Assembly: GCF_003590095.1 (NCBI RefSeq)
Contig: NC_039488.1
Location: 13,454,001 to 13,518,000 of the forward strand
From: Trichoplusia ni
Taxonomy: Eukaryota > Arthropoda > Insecta > Lepidoptera > Noctuidae
Length of the DNA: 64,000 nt
Reading direction: 5' to 3'
The notes under the pieces are model-generated. The model saw nothing but the letters and a program-made list of their open reading frames with translations, made no database searches and had not been told where the DNA came from. Below are positions 40,601-53,000 of the stretch, one piece after another. Position 1 is the first letter of the stretch, and each line of letters begins with the position of its first letter. Position numbers and translations under genes: made by a program.

Positions 40601-42788
40601 TGCTCGTGCAGTCATTACACGACCATTATACATTATTCTTTCCGCAACGTAGGTATAATTATCATAAACTTAGGAGAATCTAAAGTTTGAACAAAAATTA
40701 GTACTTACTGGAAGTTTTGTCACCGCTGTTAGGTCGGTCAGGGGTGTTGTTTCCAGATGGATCGTCAGCTCCCTTCTCGCGTACCGTGGTCGGGCTTGTG
40801 GACTCATTCATTGGCTCTTCATCGCCTAATCAATGAACATAGATATACTAGTTAGATGAAGCTGATGGGAATGTGATTACGACCTGTCCATTAAAAGCAC
40901 AGGGTGTAGCCACAGGCAGTGTAACGCTGGTTGAGAACACAACCACAGTAATAAAGCACAAGTTGACAGAACGCCAAACTCGCTGCGCGGCGTTTCGCGG
41001 GTTCGATCCCCGCGTAAACTATGTCTTTGTGCATACGACTTGTGTGTAATCCCTCACGACGGAAGGATTTTTTTTATATATACTAGTGTACTACTACTAA
41101 ATTACTCTATATTCAAACTTTTAGTTTCTTACGTTTCATATAACGCCGGATCGCTATTGCAGGCTTGCGTAGCTCTATGTACGAAAAGGATAAATGTAAG
41201 TACCTGAAGGTTCGTCGTCAAATATACGGAACACGTCACAATCATCCTTGTCGATCTCGTCAGCGAACGTGACGACACATGTGTGTTGGTTGTCATCGCT
41301 GTCGCCGTTGTCTTGCTGCACATGTAACAATAGCAAAACCATAAAAACTATGCTGTCAGAAGGCCTAATACTACTTTTCTAAATCTTTTTTATTAACCCT
41401 CAGTTTGGAGAGTAGGAAGCTTTCGCACTTGACCGGTTTTTGATTCCAATTCCGTAGAATAAATACGATTAAGTATAGTCTTCCACAACTAACCTCTTTT
41501 CCTCTGGCTTCTGCGATATTTTCCTTCGAACACATTTTCGGAGTATCCATTATTTCATCAAGGCAAGAATCCGGCAACTCATCCAAAAACTGATAGGGAT
41601 CATCTAGGAAATAAAATCACACGTAAATGACGAACACGGAGATAAGGTAAAATAACAAGAAAAAAAATTGATAAAGCGACTTAAAATTAATCAATTGAAT
41701 ATTTCAAGTCGATTTCAAATATTTTTTACAAAATTACAAGTCAATACTCAATACTTTATTGCTTTCATAACGTAGTTACAGGTGATAATTTTAGGTACAA
41801 TGATCAATTATAGACCCCGTAGGGCACAGCATTATGGTAGGAGAGAGGAAGAGCTCTGTTTTATACTTTATTAGTTATTTATTTCGCTTTTTATTCGTAA
41901 CTTTAATTACAAATTTAGTTTTCTTAACATTGAATAGTCTTAAGTCACTATCAGATGAAAATACTTAGCACGGCCCTGAATCACCCGGTAGGTGCGACTC
42001 TATCCAGTGCCAATCTTATAGATTTGAACATGATAATTACCACTAAACGCATCCTTAACTACATCTTTTTCCTTCACAAACTCATCCCATATCTTCTCCT
42101 CCCGTTGCTTTAGTCGTTCTCTCCGCGTGCTCTTCCACGCCCTCTCTAGTTTGCCACCTTCAATATACTGCGAAGTACAAAACATAGTCGCTAGATGGCA
42201 CTCTTCACAGTATTTTACAAAAACGTCTCTTAAGTTAAATATTGCAGATTGTTTTTAATGATTTACTTAGAAAAGGAATCACCTTAGGAAGTATTACTAA
42301 TACGTATAATAAGTTTCACTTAATAAGAACTTACACATAGACGCTATTTGCGAATGTTTTGTCCATTTAACTAAGTCATTATAACACAGATGGCGCTAAA
42401 ATAATTTCCGATTTCGAACCAATTACTAAACTAAAATCTATTTTAATTATTGCTGTTTAGTCAGCCTTTGGTCTACAGTAAAATAAAAAAATGTTACGGT
42501 CTAATTATTATAGGTATCGTCGTTTCTAATATCAATAAATGCGGACAATAAATAATAACCTACTTTATGAATATAATATTACCTTGTAATGGTAAAGGGA
42601 TAAGTGATATAACAAAACAAAAAGTAACAGTACGGTAAAATGAAACATTAACAATATCTAGTAGGTAAATACAATAATTTTGACACAGAGAAATCCTAAT
42701 GTAACATTGTTTGATGTAACACGAGTATGGAAAGAAGTCAGAATTGACAAACCTGCAAATCCATCAGTTCCACTTTACTATCAGACAT
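34654..42788 (-). CDS. Uncharacterised 662-residue protein, 15 exons
   Basis: Coding exons, 5' to 3': 42753-42788, 42041-42167, 41494-41603, 41204-41315, 40709-40825, 40142-40244, 39835-39958, 38609-38761, 38107-38196, 37932-38010, 37507-37603, 37004-37111, 36451-36565, 35314-35585, 34654-34999. The ATG is 42786-42788. All joins keep phase, giving 1989 nt including TAA. I do not recognise the family. Visible parts: a charged N-terminus (basic-acidic 20-45, then Asp/Glu-rich 55-130); a Ser/Pro/Thr-rich linker (130-170); a predicted helical block with many Cys and Leu (170-325); a PKKPKRVKKR patch at 329-338 resembling a nuclear localisation signal; a low-complexity basic region (384-457); a His-Gly-Pro tract (about 465-520); and a Glu/Pro-rich tail. 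No signal peptide or membrane segment. Exon 8 is far more GC-rich than its surroundings. A donor-like AAG|gtaagg at 34675 leaves open an extra 3' exon; none was found before the LIM gene's 3' UTR. Head-to-head with the CCDC92-like gene. Confidence 0.8.
35314..35585 (-). CDS. His-Gly-Pro-repeat exon of the 662-residue protein
   Basis: This penultimate exon encodes residues 458-547. It contains a run of HGPHAHGPHA-type repeats and then an Arg/Ser/Pro-rich stretch. The DNA is GC-rich and open in several frames on both strands. I chose the frame because only it links in phase to both neighbours (donor CCGCCAG|gtacac at 35314 and acceptor ggtcag at 35586). Unspliced reading would continue past 35314, and a second donor at 35276 breaks the downstream frame. 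Confidence 0.75.
35823..36448 (-). mobile_element. 5'-truncated LINE (CR1/jockey-like tail)
   Basis: On the minus strand a frame from about 36447 to 36217 reads a typical C-terminal end of an insect LINE reverse transcriptase protein (an N-K-I-P-like helix, then F-K-N-K-F, then A-Y-Y near the stop at 36217). The 3' UTR ends in aataaagatactttgacttt near 35826-35845. It is interrupted by the Helitron at 35909-36172. Everything upstream of the last ~75 codons is missing. Confidence 0.75.
35909..36172 (+). mobile_element. Complete non-autonomous Helitron, family A
   Basis: Begins TCTATACTAATATATAAAGC at 35909 after an A, and ends gcgaaacagCTAG at 36172 before a T: exact Helitron ends and A|T target. 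It contains (gttt)n near 35938. A reverse-oriented relative lies at 44871-45091. It is nested in the LINE, so it arrived later. Confidence 0.85.
38762..39834 (-). other. Intron 7 of the 662-residue gene
   Basis: Contains a perfect 14-bp inverted repeat (38959-38972 with 38991-39004), the dispersed repeat at 39170-39470, and a stretch at 39470-39760 open on both strands with no recognised function. No phase-compatible exon was found. Confidence 0.7.
39170..39470 (+). repeat. LINE-derived dispersed repeat
   Basis: The order gatgggtgaccatctttgtc, ttcggaaggcacgt, gggtcccggctgttattc, gacagtcgttgcaagtagtt, gtatcgtgttgcccaggtaa and gactgggagctgaccccaac is that of a common moth LINE-type 3' tail. 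The ending lysine/arginine-rich frame agrees. No open domain remains. Confidence 0.55.
40905..41070 (+). mobile_element. tRNA-derived SINE
   Basis: B box GGTTCGATCCC at 41000-41010, preceded by aacgccaaactcgctgcgcg and followed by a gtctttgtgcata tail. This is plus-strand orientation of the family at 50.4 kb. It lies inside intron 4 of the 662-residue gene. Confidence 0.6.
41604..42040 (-). other. Intron 2 of the 662-residue gene
   Basis: gtaatt...ttcctag. AT-rich, no feature recognised. Confidence 0.75.
42168..42752 (-). other. Intron 1 of the 662-residue gene
   Basis: gtttgt...acttcgcag. AT-rich, nothing recognised. Confidence 0.75.
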
Positions 42789-43461
42789 AAAAGAAAATCC
42801 TCTTAGACACGTCTCCATATCAGTTAAACACTATTAAAATTCACACAAAATAAGAGTAAAACCCGAAAAATGAAATATATTAGCCAGAAAAATCCTAAAC
42901 ATGTCCACTAATCGCCATTACAAATATTTTGTAAACACAACATTTGAATTTGACGTCTCACAACGGAAATGGTCAAAACCAAATGAGACACAAACTAATC
43001 AACCCTAAGTAAAATTATTACAAAAATGTAAAACTATCCTTGGATGTTTACTGATTTAAGACTTATGTTATAAAAACAATTTAAAATAATTAAAATAGTT
43101 GTTTTAGTTGCGTGATAACTCGCGCCTATGAAGGTTGACATGACGGTTAACGACAACGTTGCTAGGCAACGGTATGTTTGTTGCCTATCAATCAAAGTAC
43201 AAATTAAAATATTAATGCTCTACACCAAACAATATTTTTGATTAATCACGAACATTTAATATGTTAAAAGTAATGCACTTATTGTATTAGTATTTTTTCT
43301 AGTAATACGTAGTAATAAAAAGTACTCTATTTGGTTTAAATGGAACAGTTGCGTAGTCGTTATAGGTTATACGGTAGAGACAGGTGCGAGATACGTGTTT
43401 TGTAGTGAAGTGAATAGTTTGTTGTGAGCCGTGCGTCGTTGTGGGAGCAGGTGTGAACATT
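42789..43461. promoter_or_regulatory. Divergent promoter region
   Basis: About 670 bp between the minus-strand ATG (42788) and the plus-strand ATG (43462). Both 5' UTRs and a shared bidirectional promoter probably lie here. I see no convincing TATA box, and the transcription starts cannot be fixed from sequence. The right part (43380-43450) is richer in G and CpG. Confidence 0.45.
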
Positions 43462-43588
43462 ATGTTATTTAGTGAGCGGCCGCTGGCCGGGATGGGGGCG
43501 CCGCCGCTGCCGAACCCTCAGCCTGAGGCCAGGCATTTCCCACAATGGAGCAGGACTGCGATACTGACGCTGGCGGCTCTATCTGAAG
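43462..43588 (+). CDS. Possible alternative first exon of the CCDC92-like gene
   Basis: ATG at 43462 opens 42 codons rich in Pro, Ala and Leu, then donor GAAG|gtgatg. Joined to the acceptor ggttag at 47075, the leftover G plus CG makes an alanine codon directly before the internal ATG at 47078, in frame. The combined protein would gain 43 residues. The GC-rich, codon-like composition supports it, but the donor is mediocre and the join has a one-in-three chance of being in frame. Alternatively it is a 5' UTR exon or a separate short transcript. Confidence 0.4.
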
Positions 43589-44310
43589 GTGATGTGGTTG
43601 GAGAGGTGGGTAGAAATGTCAAGGATTATAATGACAGAAAAACACAGTAACACCTATTGATTGACCGTTGACTTGGTACTTCGACTTCTTTACTACCTAA
43701 ACCTTAGGTATCTTTACACCAGATAACGCTGCTCACTGGCCCTAGGTTTGATTCTCGCGTATTTTTAGTAATTAGTTTTTGATACTGGGTGATTATTATA
43801 ACATGACACCTAAACCATTCAGTTTACTGTGGTTTAGATGTCAATACTATACTGAAATGAATATTATGTCGTATGTAATTTCGTCAAGTTGTCAGATTAG
43901 CATTCGGTAAGTATAAAAACATGCAATCCCTCTTACGGTTTTAAAATTAATGTTATCAATTAATTATGTATAGCTTGCTGTACCTACCTTTATCGAGATC
44001 CATTGTATCTTTTATATTTAAATTAGCCTTTAACAACGTTTGTTTTGTGTACCTATACTGCGCTTGCTTGTAACAGGGCTTTGATCCCGAAGCACCTACA
44101 TGATCCGCAAATAGCGTACCGTATGGGGCGTAAAGGTCGTGAGCAACGCGCAATTATTTAAGGTCGCTGAACTGTCTTACCTGTCGATGCCCAACGAGAA
44201 TACAACATAGGTAGATACTAAGTATGTGTACATCTGCAGAAGGACGCATGTTTTGGACATATTGACCTTGAGTTACCGAAATTTATGGCGAGCTATAGAT
44301 AGGATTTCGA

Positions 44311-44505
44311 CTTCTCTATCTTCTTCTTCTTCAAAATGAATTGCTGTTCGTTAGTCTCGCTAAAACTCGAGAACGGCTGAACCGATTTGGCTCATTTTAG
44401 TCGTAGCAGTCCAGGGAAGGTTTAAAGGGTTTTAAAAAAAGGAAAAATTGCAAAAAAAAATCGACATCAACTGCTAGGCGATACGTAGTTCGCCGGGACA
44501 GCTAG
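44311..44505 (+). mobile_element. Non-autonomous Helitron, family B
   Basis: Ends gggacagCTAG|T at 44502-44506. Shares aatgaattgctg, accgatttggct and agcagtccagggaaggtt with 15455-15652. The left edge is approximate because it is a TTC-rich run. Confidence 0.65.
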
Positions 44506-44870
44506 TATTCAATAAAAATTGTTTGTATTAGATCGGCCTTTTTGTTCAGCAGTTACTTCTCCATTGTATGCCTGCCTGTCGTTATCCGACCCTCTCAAAA
44601 ATGAAACAAAAATCTAGACCAGACGAAAGCTAATAAATAACTCACAGCTTTTACGATTCATAGGAAAGGTTGCATGTCTGCTGGAATACTGTAGCTCCAT
44701 TAAATTAATAACGTGAAACGTTTGCGAGGTAATACAGCTGTTTTGTTACACTGTAGGGATTATTACGACGGACTGGCATCGTTACTTTTAGTACCTATGC
44801 TGTAGTTGTTGTACAACATTTACTACTTTATTAAGAATTGATGCAGTTTATATTATCAGATTATTGCAGA

Positions 44871-45091
44871 CTAGCTGTTGCCCGCAACTTCGTCCGCGTG
44901 GTTAGAAGATATAAGTTATGATTTATACCTACCCATTACCACCCGTGATGGTTTATAGCCTAAAATCTTCCTCGATGAATGGTCTCTTCAATACAAAAAT
45001 AATTTTTCAATTTGAACCAGTAGTTCCTGAGCTTAGCGCGTTCAAACAAACAAACAAACAAACTCTTCAGCTTTATATATATTAGTATAGA
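44871..45091 (-). mobile_element. Non-autonomous Helitron, family A
   Basis: Minus orientation: starts TCTATACTAATATATATAAA at 45091 and ends with CTAG at 44871-44874, after gcgggcaacag. It shares the (gttt)n block and the interior aactactggtccaaattgaa (near-identical) with 35909-36172. Confidence 0.8.
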
Positions 45092-46489
45092 TATAGATAT
45101 AGATGACCTGAATACTATAACTTAAGCTTCATGCCATGATCAACAGAGCTGGATCGAATACTAAATCTCGAATAGGAGAGTTTCCTACTGTGGGTCACAT
45201 TGATCACTGACAATTAACAAAATTCATGCCTGGCTTGTACGCGATCTTCTCCAAGAACTTTTACTGGTTACATAACTCATATGCAGGCTAGCGTCGCGAA
45301 CCTCATTAGCAAAGTAGTTGTTGTGCCCTAAATTGGCTAGAATGTCATAGTCATCGTATCATCTACAACCACGTCTTATGGTTCGACTTGTAGGTGCAAA
45401 AGAGACGCGGCTCTACCCCATGTAGTGCGCCATCTCGCTCCGACGACTACAATAGTCTTACTCACAGATGATGCTGTAAGTTCGAGCACGATCACTGAAA
45501 ACCTTGATGAGAGTTCCCACTTTGATATCTCGTTGAAGGTATTTGGAGGAAGGTTGAGTCAAGTCTAGGAAACATGTGGTTACGACTAGTATACAGGTGC
45601 AAAACATTACCGCGTTACCGGTCAAGGCGTTTTCCTCATGAAGACACAGTATCTTGTATATTACAAGGATTTCCTCTTACGAAAGGCAAGGAATCATGTT
45701 AACTATGGGAGAAAAAATGTTGTGTTAGTTGGAAAACAACATATTCGAATTTAACAAAAAGTATTAAACTTAGTAAATTTCTTGATACAAACTCTTTAAG
45801 AAGATACTATGTCTAATTTCCTTTTTAAGACTATGATTCAAGACCTTAACAAAATAATTATGTAAAGAAAGTGACACAAAACACTTCAGTCTCGCTAAAG
45901 TGCTGATACTGAAGCTAGACTAATATAATAATAGATAGTGTTTGTTTACAAACGTGAAACAAATGGGATATTTCTTACGTAAATTGTTCTGTTTCCTTCA
46001 TAATAATGTAATAAAATCACCATAAGCATAGTATCCGGACATATTACGTGTCTTACTAAGAGATAAATAATATAGTTCATCTAATTGAAACAATTTTGAA
46101 AGTTTACGCTTTCTCTATTGTTTTTTTATGCTGGTATTTCGCTCTAGATATTTTTTATTACCTTCGAGATTAGAAAAAATAATTGCATATGCAATAAAGC
46201 AATGAAAATGAAAAAAGGAAAATGTTGTTTTAAAGAGGCAGGTAATAGCAAATTCCTGAGTGCAAGCCCACCAGTATAAAATGTCGGAAAAGTAAGTTTC
46301 ATATAGGAAACAGTGCGCAATAACACATGGTTAACTAAAATTATTTCTATGAGCTTAGAACGGAACGTAGTCAAAGTCAAGACGAAGATTGAGCTCGCAG
46401 ATTTGTTTGGGTTCCATCAAATGAATACGGTTAAGGTCACCATAAATGTGCGTTACGTATTCCCATAGAAGTATGTCGAAATTAAGCTA

Positions 46490-46860
46490 TTATCTGGAAG
46501 TTCTGTGACACGCCATAAAGCCATCAGAGGAGTTGGCAGCGCGCCACAGCCGAATAGTGACAGAAACGAAGCCCGTGAGTCAGCGGTACGCGGAACCTGT
46601 GTGCGGCGGCGCGATCGATAGATACTGCACCCCGCGCCCGCCGCCCGCCTGCACCTGCCGACAGAGCCCACAGCCCTAGCGAGCCGTCCGCCGCACGACA
46701 AAAACACGCGAATTATTCTTAAAAATCAACGGATCCAGAAAAAACAGTGCTTTCATCACAGTCAATTTTAGCAGCCGCTACCAGTTCAGTGGTTCAAGGT
46801 CGCGTCGGCCGACGACCCCGGTTAAGTTAAGGAGAAACGTCTACCTCATAAAGTATCGGT
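46490..46860 (+). promoter_or_regulatory. CpG-rich probable promoter / 5' UTR exon of the CCDC92-like gene
   Basis: A sharp GC and CpG peak (for example ggcggcgcgatcgatag at 46605-46621, cccgcgcccgccgcccgcc near 46631) 250-600 bp upstream of the coding start at 47078. It carries a donor-like G|gttaag near 46820. No open frame in it leads in phase to the CDS. Read as an alternative promoter with an untranslated exon. Confidence 0.45.
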
Positions 46861-47077
46861 GGTATACGCCACTGTTTATTATTTGTGTTGATCTGTGAAA
46901 TTTTATTTTTAATTATTACGTATAGTGGGCAAGGTCGTGCGTTTGCCGTGCACAAATGTTGAATCTTTATCATTGGAAACACGCGCGTGCTCCGCGGCGG
47001 TACACAACAAAGGAGGTTGCGCTAATCGCTTTTCCCTGATTTCTTATTACCTTGGATGTGAATAAATCTGGTTAGCG

Positions 47078-50000
47078 ATGGCGTCCAAAGTCCTAGTGCC
47101 AGCTGCCCCGTTCACAAAGCTACAAGTGAGTAAACCAATTATTATTTTCGCCTAATATATTATTTACTACTCATAAATCTTAAGCTGAAACATTTTATCA
47201 GCGTCCGAGATCTTACCGATTTCGTTACAATTTCGCATCCCCAAAGTGTTTTTATCGTAACGCTTGCAGTGATAAGCAGTGTACTTTCATGTTAAAAAAA
47301 ATACAAAATTGCATAGTCACGGAACAAAGAGATACCACCTTCCGGTCATTGACATTTCAGGAAAAGTCGTTATCAATATAAGATGGGCTTTTCCCATAAC
47401 CAAGCCATGGGAAATCGTGACTGAAAGCTGCAATTTCGAACCAATTAAACTGATTTTCTACATTGTACTGATATTAATTATGTAGCGACGTGAACAAAGG
47501 GCAATTGCATTGTTTTTTTTGTTTTTATGTACCTAGTACTTAAATGATATTTAAAATACGATAACATTTCCTTTTTTAACAAGTATTGTTAAAGAGTGTT
47601 AAAAAATACAAATGTAAATAAATATAGGTACAAAGAAAATGCATAAAAGACTTTGTGGGCCTTTATATGACAATGGAAGTCATTGTAAGGATAAGTCAAT
47701 ATTAACTGAAGACATCAATGTAATCATACTTTGAGGAAAACTGTTATTTCTAAGCCTGCCGATGTTTGTATACTGTCTTATTTAGGAACAAATGCCTCCT
47801 CTTGTTTTATTAAAAAGTATACTAAAGGTACCCTTTTGAAAAAAGACCAAAAATTAAAGTCCTCTTCAATAAATCCTCATCATATGCCATCTTATAATAA
47901 GAGTCTTTTTTTATTACCATATAATAAAAATGAAATACCTACTCCTTAACTTTCAGGTGAAGAAGTCGCCTCCGGAGCCGACGAGCGGTGGCTTCATAAT
48001 CGGCGGGGACCCGGCAGCCAGGGTCGCGCACCTGGAGCACAGCGTCAGGTTCCTGCAGGAGCAGCACCGGCTCATGCTTAGCGGCCTCCACGCCGAGATC
48101 GAAGCGTTGAGGGAACGGAACAGAGGTATACATCATATTTAATCCTTTAGCGTTAGAGTAAGCCTCTATCTCTTCTATCAAAACAAAACATTTTTTGATA
48201 TCATAATGGATATAAGCTCAATAAATGTGTAAAAAGGAAAGGTTTTTTCAGTACTTAATATATTAGGTACTGAAAAACCAGCTTAACCCTAAACACCACT
48301 TATATCAGTTTTAGGCTATTAGATAAATTAAAGAGCTCTTTAATAAAAGTCATTACAAAATAGGTGGGAATGTTTCGGAATAGAAACATTAATCGATCTC
48401 ATAATCACTAACCATAATTCAGGTATACCCATGGGAAATAGCCCAACGCGAGCATATCACCAATTATCTAATTAAATGTCTTCTATTGTTATGAATGAAC
48501 TCATTATTTATTGTTTTAAAACAATGAACTACGACAATCAAAGTAAGGTTTTTAAATGTTCTAACCATTAAAAAAATCTGGGTGAAAATGTTGTTACACA
48601 CTAAGCCCAAAACGCTAAAATAGCAATTCAGCACTGTCTGCCACAATCCGAAATGCAGTAAATAGTAAACATATGTTTTTACGAAGGTTACAATGTTATG
48701 GCATGTTTTATTTATATCTCGAGTGAATTCCCAACTTGTTTGCAGTATCGTGACTCATACGTTGCACACTTACAGATCCAAGCAAAACAATGAACCAAAC
48801 TGCTGCTGGATGCAACTCGCGATTCCTGATTAGACAACTAAACGAATTTATATCACGTCATAAACTTCATTGTTTTTCTCAACTGATTCTTGGAATTGTT
48901 CATTTAAACTTGTTTGTATTCATTTACACTGGTCTTGTATCTGGCAATCACGGGACTGGTTTTTTTTTTGCAATAAAAAGACGCAGAAATACCCCTCTAC
49001 ACACTTCATGTAATGCCTAGAACGGCCCAACTGCTAGCTGGATAATGCTGAAATACGATAAAAGCAATTTTTCCGTGACCAAGACACCTGCAAACTAATT
49101 TTGTGTATTTAGATACTATAACACACTTTTTCCTTTTACAGATTTGCAGTTCCAACTCATATTCAACAAGGAATCTCCGCCTAAAGCCAATTCACCGGTC
49201 GAGGAGCCCGTTGAAAGCAATGAGGTAGACCGAGACTGCGACTGTTTATATTTGTTACTTCATACTTCATAAATATGTTGTGCGCATACTAAAGGAATTC
49301 GCTGCAACAAGCCAAGCGGCAACTCTAATGAAAGAATGATGTATGACATTAACTATTAAGACTGTATGAACGTTGAACTCCTTACAGGAGTTAACTAGTT
49401 AAATTATTAAGCACGTTGTATAGTCCTATAATTTATAACTGATGCAATAATACGTAACGTAATCAACTTACATAATATTTTTGTGATTATATTATGAGTT
49501 TATGTCTCGGAATTACTTAACATTACGGGCATAATTATGTAAAATAGAAAGTATATAACGGACTAACTGACAAGAAAATAGTTACCATAATTTTACATCA
49601 GCAGACCATTAACAATTACATTTAATTTTGAACAATAATCTAAACTGAAATCTTACAGTAACTCAAATCAGTTCCAGTTTACGTAATTGCATTAAAATTC
49701 GAAACGCGCACTTGAATGTAGCGCATAGCTTTTAAAACAACATTTTTTATTAGTCAATTGAAATACTTTTAAATACGTTGGTAATAATTTGAAATAAGTA
49801 TCATCATGTTAATTTCTAAAATGTACCTTACGGTAAGCATGTGCAACTAATAGGACTATAAATTTTACGGTTAAGAAACTTTTTATTAAGTGTAGATATT
49901 AGTATTACACTAATAAATGGAGTCGTCACGAAAGTATTCGTATAAATGTTCATAAACGTAATGTACCTAAATGTCAACTTGAATGAGTAATATAAATCTG

Positions 50001-53000
50001 TATTATGTCACTATGATGAGCAGACAAAGTTGAAACGCGAGGTGACCCGGCTGGAGCGCGAGGCGTCGGTCGCGCGCGGCGAGGCCAAGTCCGCGGAGGC
50101 GCGCGCCGAGCAGCTGCAGAAACTCGTCGATGCACAGACCGAGTACGTATGAGTGATACTAATGTTAGGTCATGTTTCACTTCTATAACTAGACAAACTA
50201 GACTGAGTAGATTAACTTGGCAAAATGGTTTTAAGAACGATCATAGAAAGAGTGAAGTAAACCTGTGTTGAGAATTTGGTTGGTAGGTATTTATCACGGT
50301 ACCTTGATCGCTATACCAACTTTATATTTTGTTAAAAAAAATAGACTACTGCGGTAAGGAATCTAATCCTTATGTCGCGAGGGGTTTCATAAACATACAA
50401 GTGACAAGAACAAAGACACCCAGATCCAGAACAAGCATTCGTGGTTCACACAAATGCTTGTCCTACGCGGGGATCGAACCCGCAACACGTCGCGCACTGT
50501 GGGTTTGGCGTGGTGACCTCAACCACTAGGCTATCCTTGCAGTCAAATGATATAATTGCTCTTTCAGCAACTAATGATATGAAATCATGCCGAAACGAAA
50601 TGAAGCGAAAGGCTTCGGTGAAAGTAAGGCGTATTTCTTATTTTCCTGTGCGTGAGAAACGTCTCGTATGTTTGAAGACTATTCCGTGGACGCGTACAAT
50701 GTGAGTGCCCCTTAGGAAGCTCCGCGCGCTGGAGACGCGGTCGCCGTGCGGGTGCGGCGCGGCGGAGTCCCGCGGCGAGCTGCGCGCGCGCCTGGGCGAG
50801 GCGGAGCGCCTGGTGCGGCGCCTGCGCGCGGACGCCGAGCGCCAGCGCAGAGAGGTACTCGCGCCGCCCGCGCCGCCCGCGCCGGGGGGCGCCGTCACTA
50901 ACCTCTTGTTTGACGGCGCGGCCGCGCGACACGCACACGTACGTCGCTCCCGGGTCGCACCAACACCACTCTCTATACCACGCTCAGATCTTATTACAAA
51001 ATCTACAATCTAAAACTCAATTTTTACCAAATAAATACATATATATTTTCTTTTTGTGGTAACACTTTATCGTTTAGAAACGGTTAATCCAAGTTAAAAT
51101 CGCTCATTAACTATTGATTTTGTCCGAGCATAGTATCCTACAAGAGTTTATTGAAGACATCCATTAGTAAATGTCCTATAACATATTATATCGTAAAATT
51201 ATAATGCAAAAAACCTCATACTGATCGATCAAGCGAGGCTATACAAAGTGGTAATGTTGAGATCGCGGCGATGCAGTCGACTGGCGCGCCGACGCGGACG
51301 GGACCGCGTCATACACATGGTAGCCAGGGATTTAAGACCTTATGTTAAGCCAACTAAGGTCTAAATTTCAGAGCAAATTTAGTATATACAGCACTAGCTA
51401 ATACAAAAATAGTTAATTTCTTAAGTAGAGTTCTTCATCACTAATTATGAGACTATAATATGTATATGTGAAACTTTTTGTTAAACTCCTTAGTCAACTT
51501 TCGAATTAGATGTTTGTTATTTCTTTTAGTGGTAGATGTGTGATGTGCTCTGAAATAATCTCTTCCCTCTTCATTTTCTTTACATCCCTGGTTACGTGCA
51601 CATTGAATTATATTGAATCTAACGGCAAATGTTCTGACTAGTTTTGCACTAATAATCGCGAGTGTGTTTCGTTTTAGTTTGATGGCCCTGCATGATGTAG
51701 CGTGTTTGTTTCCGTCCCGTCCTCGTATGCGCTTTGTATAATTTAAATATTGTGTTCGTTGTGTGTGAAGACGCTTCTGAACGAAATGCACAAGAGCAGC
51801 AGCCTTTTCACAATTTGGGGTTGCCAACTCTTCAGATGAATTTTCGTCTAAAGACGGATAGTAATCTCGCTCAAAGTGTTGTTTTTCTAGTATTGGCTAT
51901 TTTATTTATTGTTTTTTTTACGGTTCAAAATTGTCTCAAAGAAAATAAATAGACAATTAAGAACCTTAGGATTGTATTTTAGAATTTATTTAGACTGGGA
52001 CGTTTGAGTTAAGACTACTTACTAATAATTTCTAAATCCTTTTATTATAATTTTGTAAATTGAAAATTCATTTGGTTTGGCTACATATATCGCAAGCTTT
52101 AAAATAAATACATATTCTTAACTAAATATTTCTTTTGAACCTACTATCTAGTAAAGTCGTTTGAGAGGAAATGTTGCAAGCTTAAGTAGATTGACTTTTA
52201 TGATAACTATTAGTTTTCCACTGTTAAACGTTTGACTTAGCAACAATAACATAATTAGGAATAGTGTTTTTTGACTGCAATTTCACAAGTTACTATGTTT
52301 GATACCTCACTGTTAATATGACCCTAGAACCTCAAAACCACGGCTCCTTCCGATCTAAGTCCCTTTCCTAGCAAACTTCGGTACTACATACTGAAAAACT
52401 CATAAAATTCTTGAACTAAATATTTGCTGTTATACGAAACAAGCCTTATTACAATATGATACTAACGGAAATATAATTCCTCAAAATTGCAAAAAAGAAA
52501 ACTGGTAACTGGGCCCAGGAACATTGCCGCAATGGAAGGGAGTATGTTGTCCATAAGCCGGCGTTAACAGTTGCAGTGCATGAAGAACTCGTTGCACGCG
52601 AGCCTGCGCGCCAGCGGGCTCGACGCGTACGGATACCAGAACAACTACCACTTCCCGCCGGTACACACGCCCGACTTCTGGAGGGAGCCGCTTAGAGAGT
52701 AAGACATTAGAATTTATTTTATATTTATTTATGTTAACATGAAGGAATGCCTCAGAAAGGAAAACACACTCTGTGCAAATAGACAAAGAATAGAATCTTA
52801 GGATTCTATTCTGAAAAGAGCAGGTAATTAAATAATTAATAGATTAATTCGTAAATAATGCATATTTTTCTTTTTATATTAATAGATTTAAAAAATCTAA
52901 ATACCTACGTTTTTTAATGTCACTCCATTAAAATTTTATCAAACTCGGTCAAAATTCAAAAATAAAACAGCCTGCTAGCTTATCAGGAAGTGTCTCAAAA

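Larger units (their letters stand above)
43589..47075 (+). other. Spacer or first intron upstream of the CCDC92-like ATG
   Basis: Contains two Helitrons (listed) and a CpG-rich region at 46490-46860. No coding exon was recognised. Confidence 0.6.

Noticed and set aside
50470..50533. tRNA gene candidates (B boxes at 10.9, 16.9, 19.5, 41.0, 50.5 kb)
   Set aside because: A and B boxes are present, but no cloverleaf with anticodon and acceptor stems forms. The shared non-tRNA bodies show they are SINEs.
50585..50938. 117- and 86-codon minus frames
   Set aside because: Antisense of the CCDC92-like coiled-coil exon; Arg/Ala composition from CpG-rich codons.
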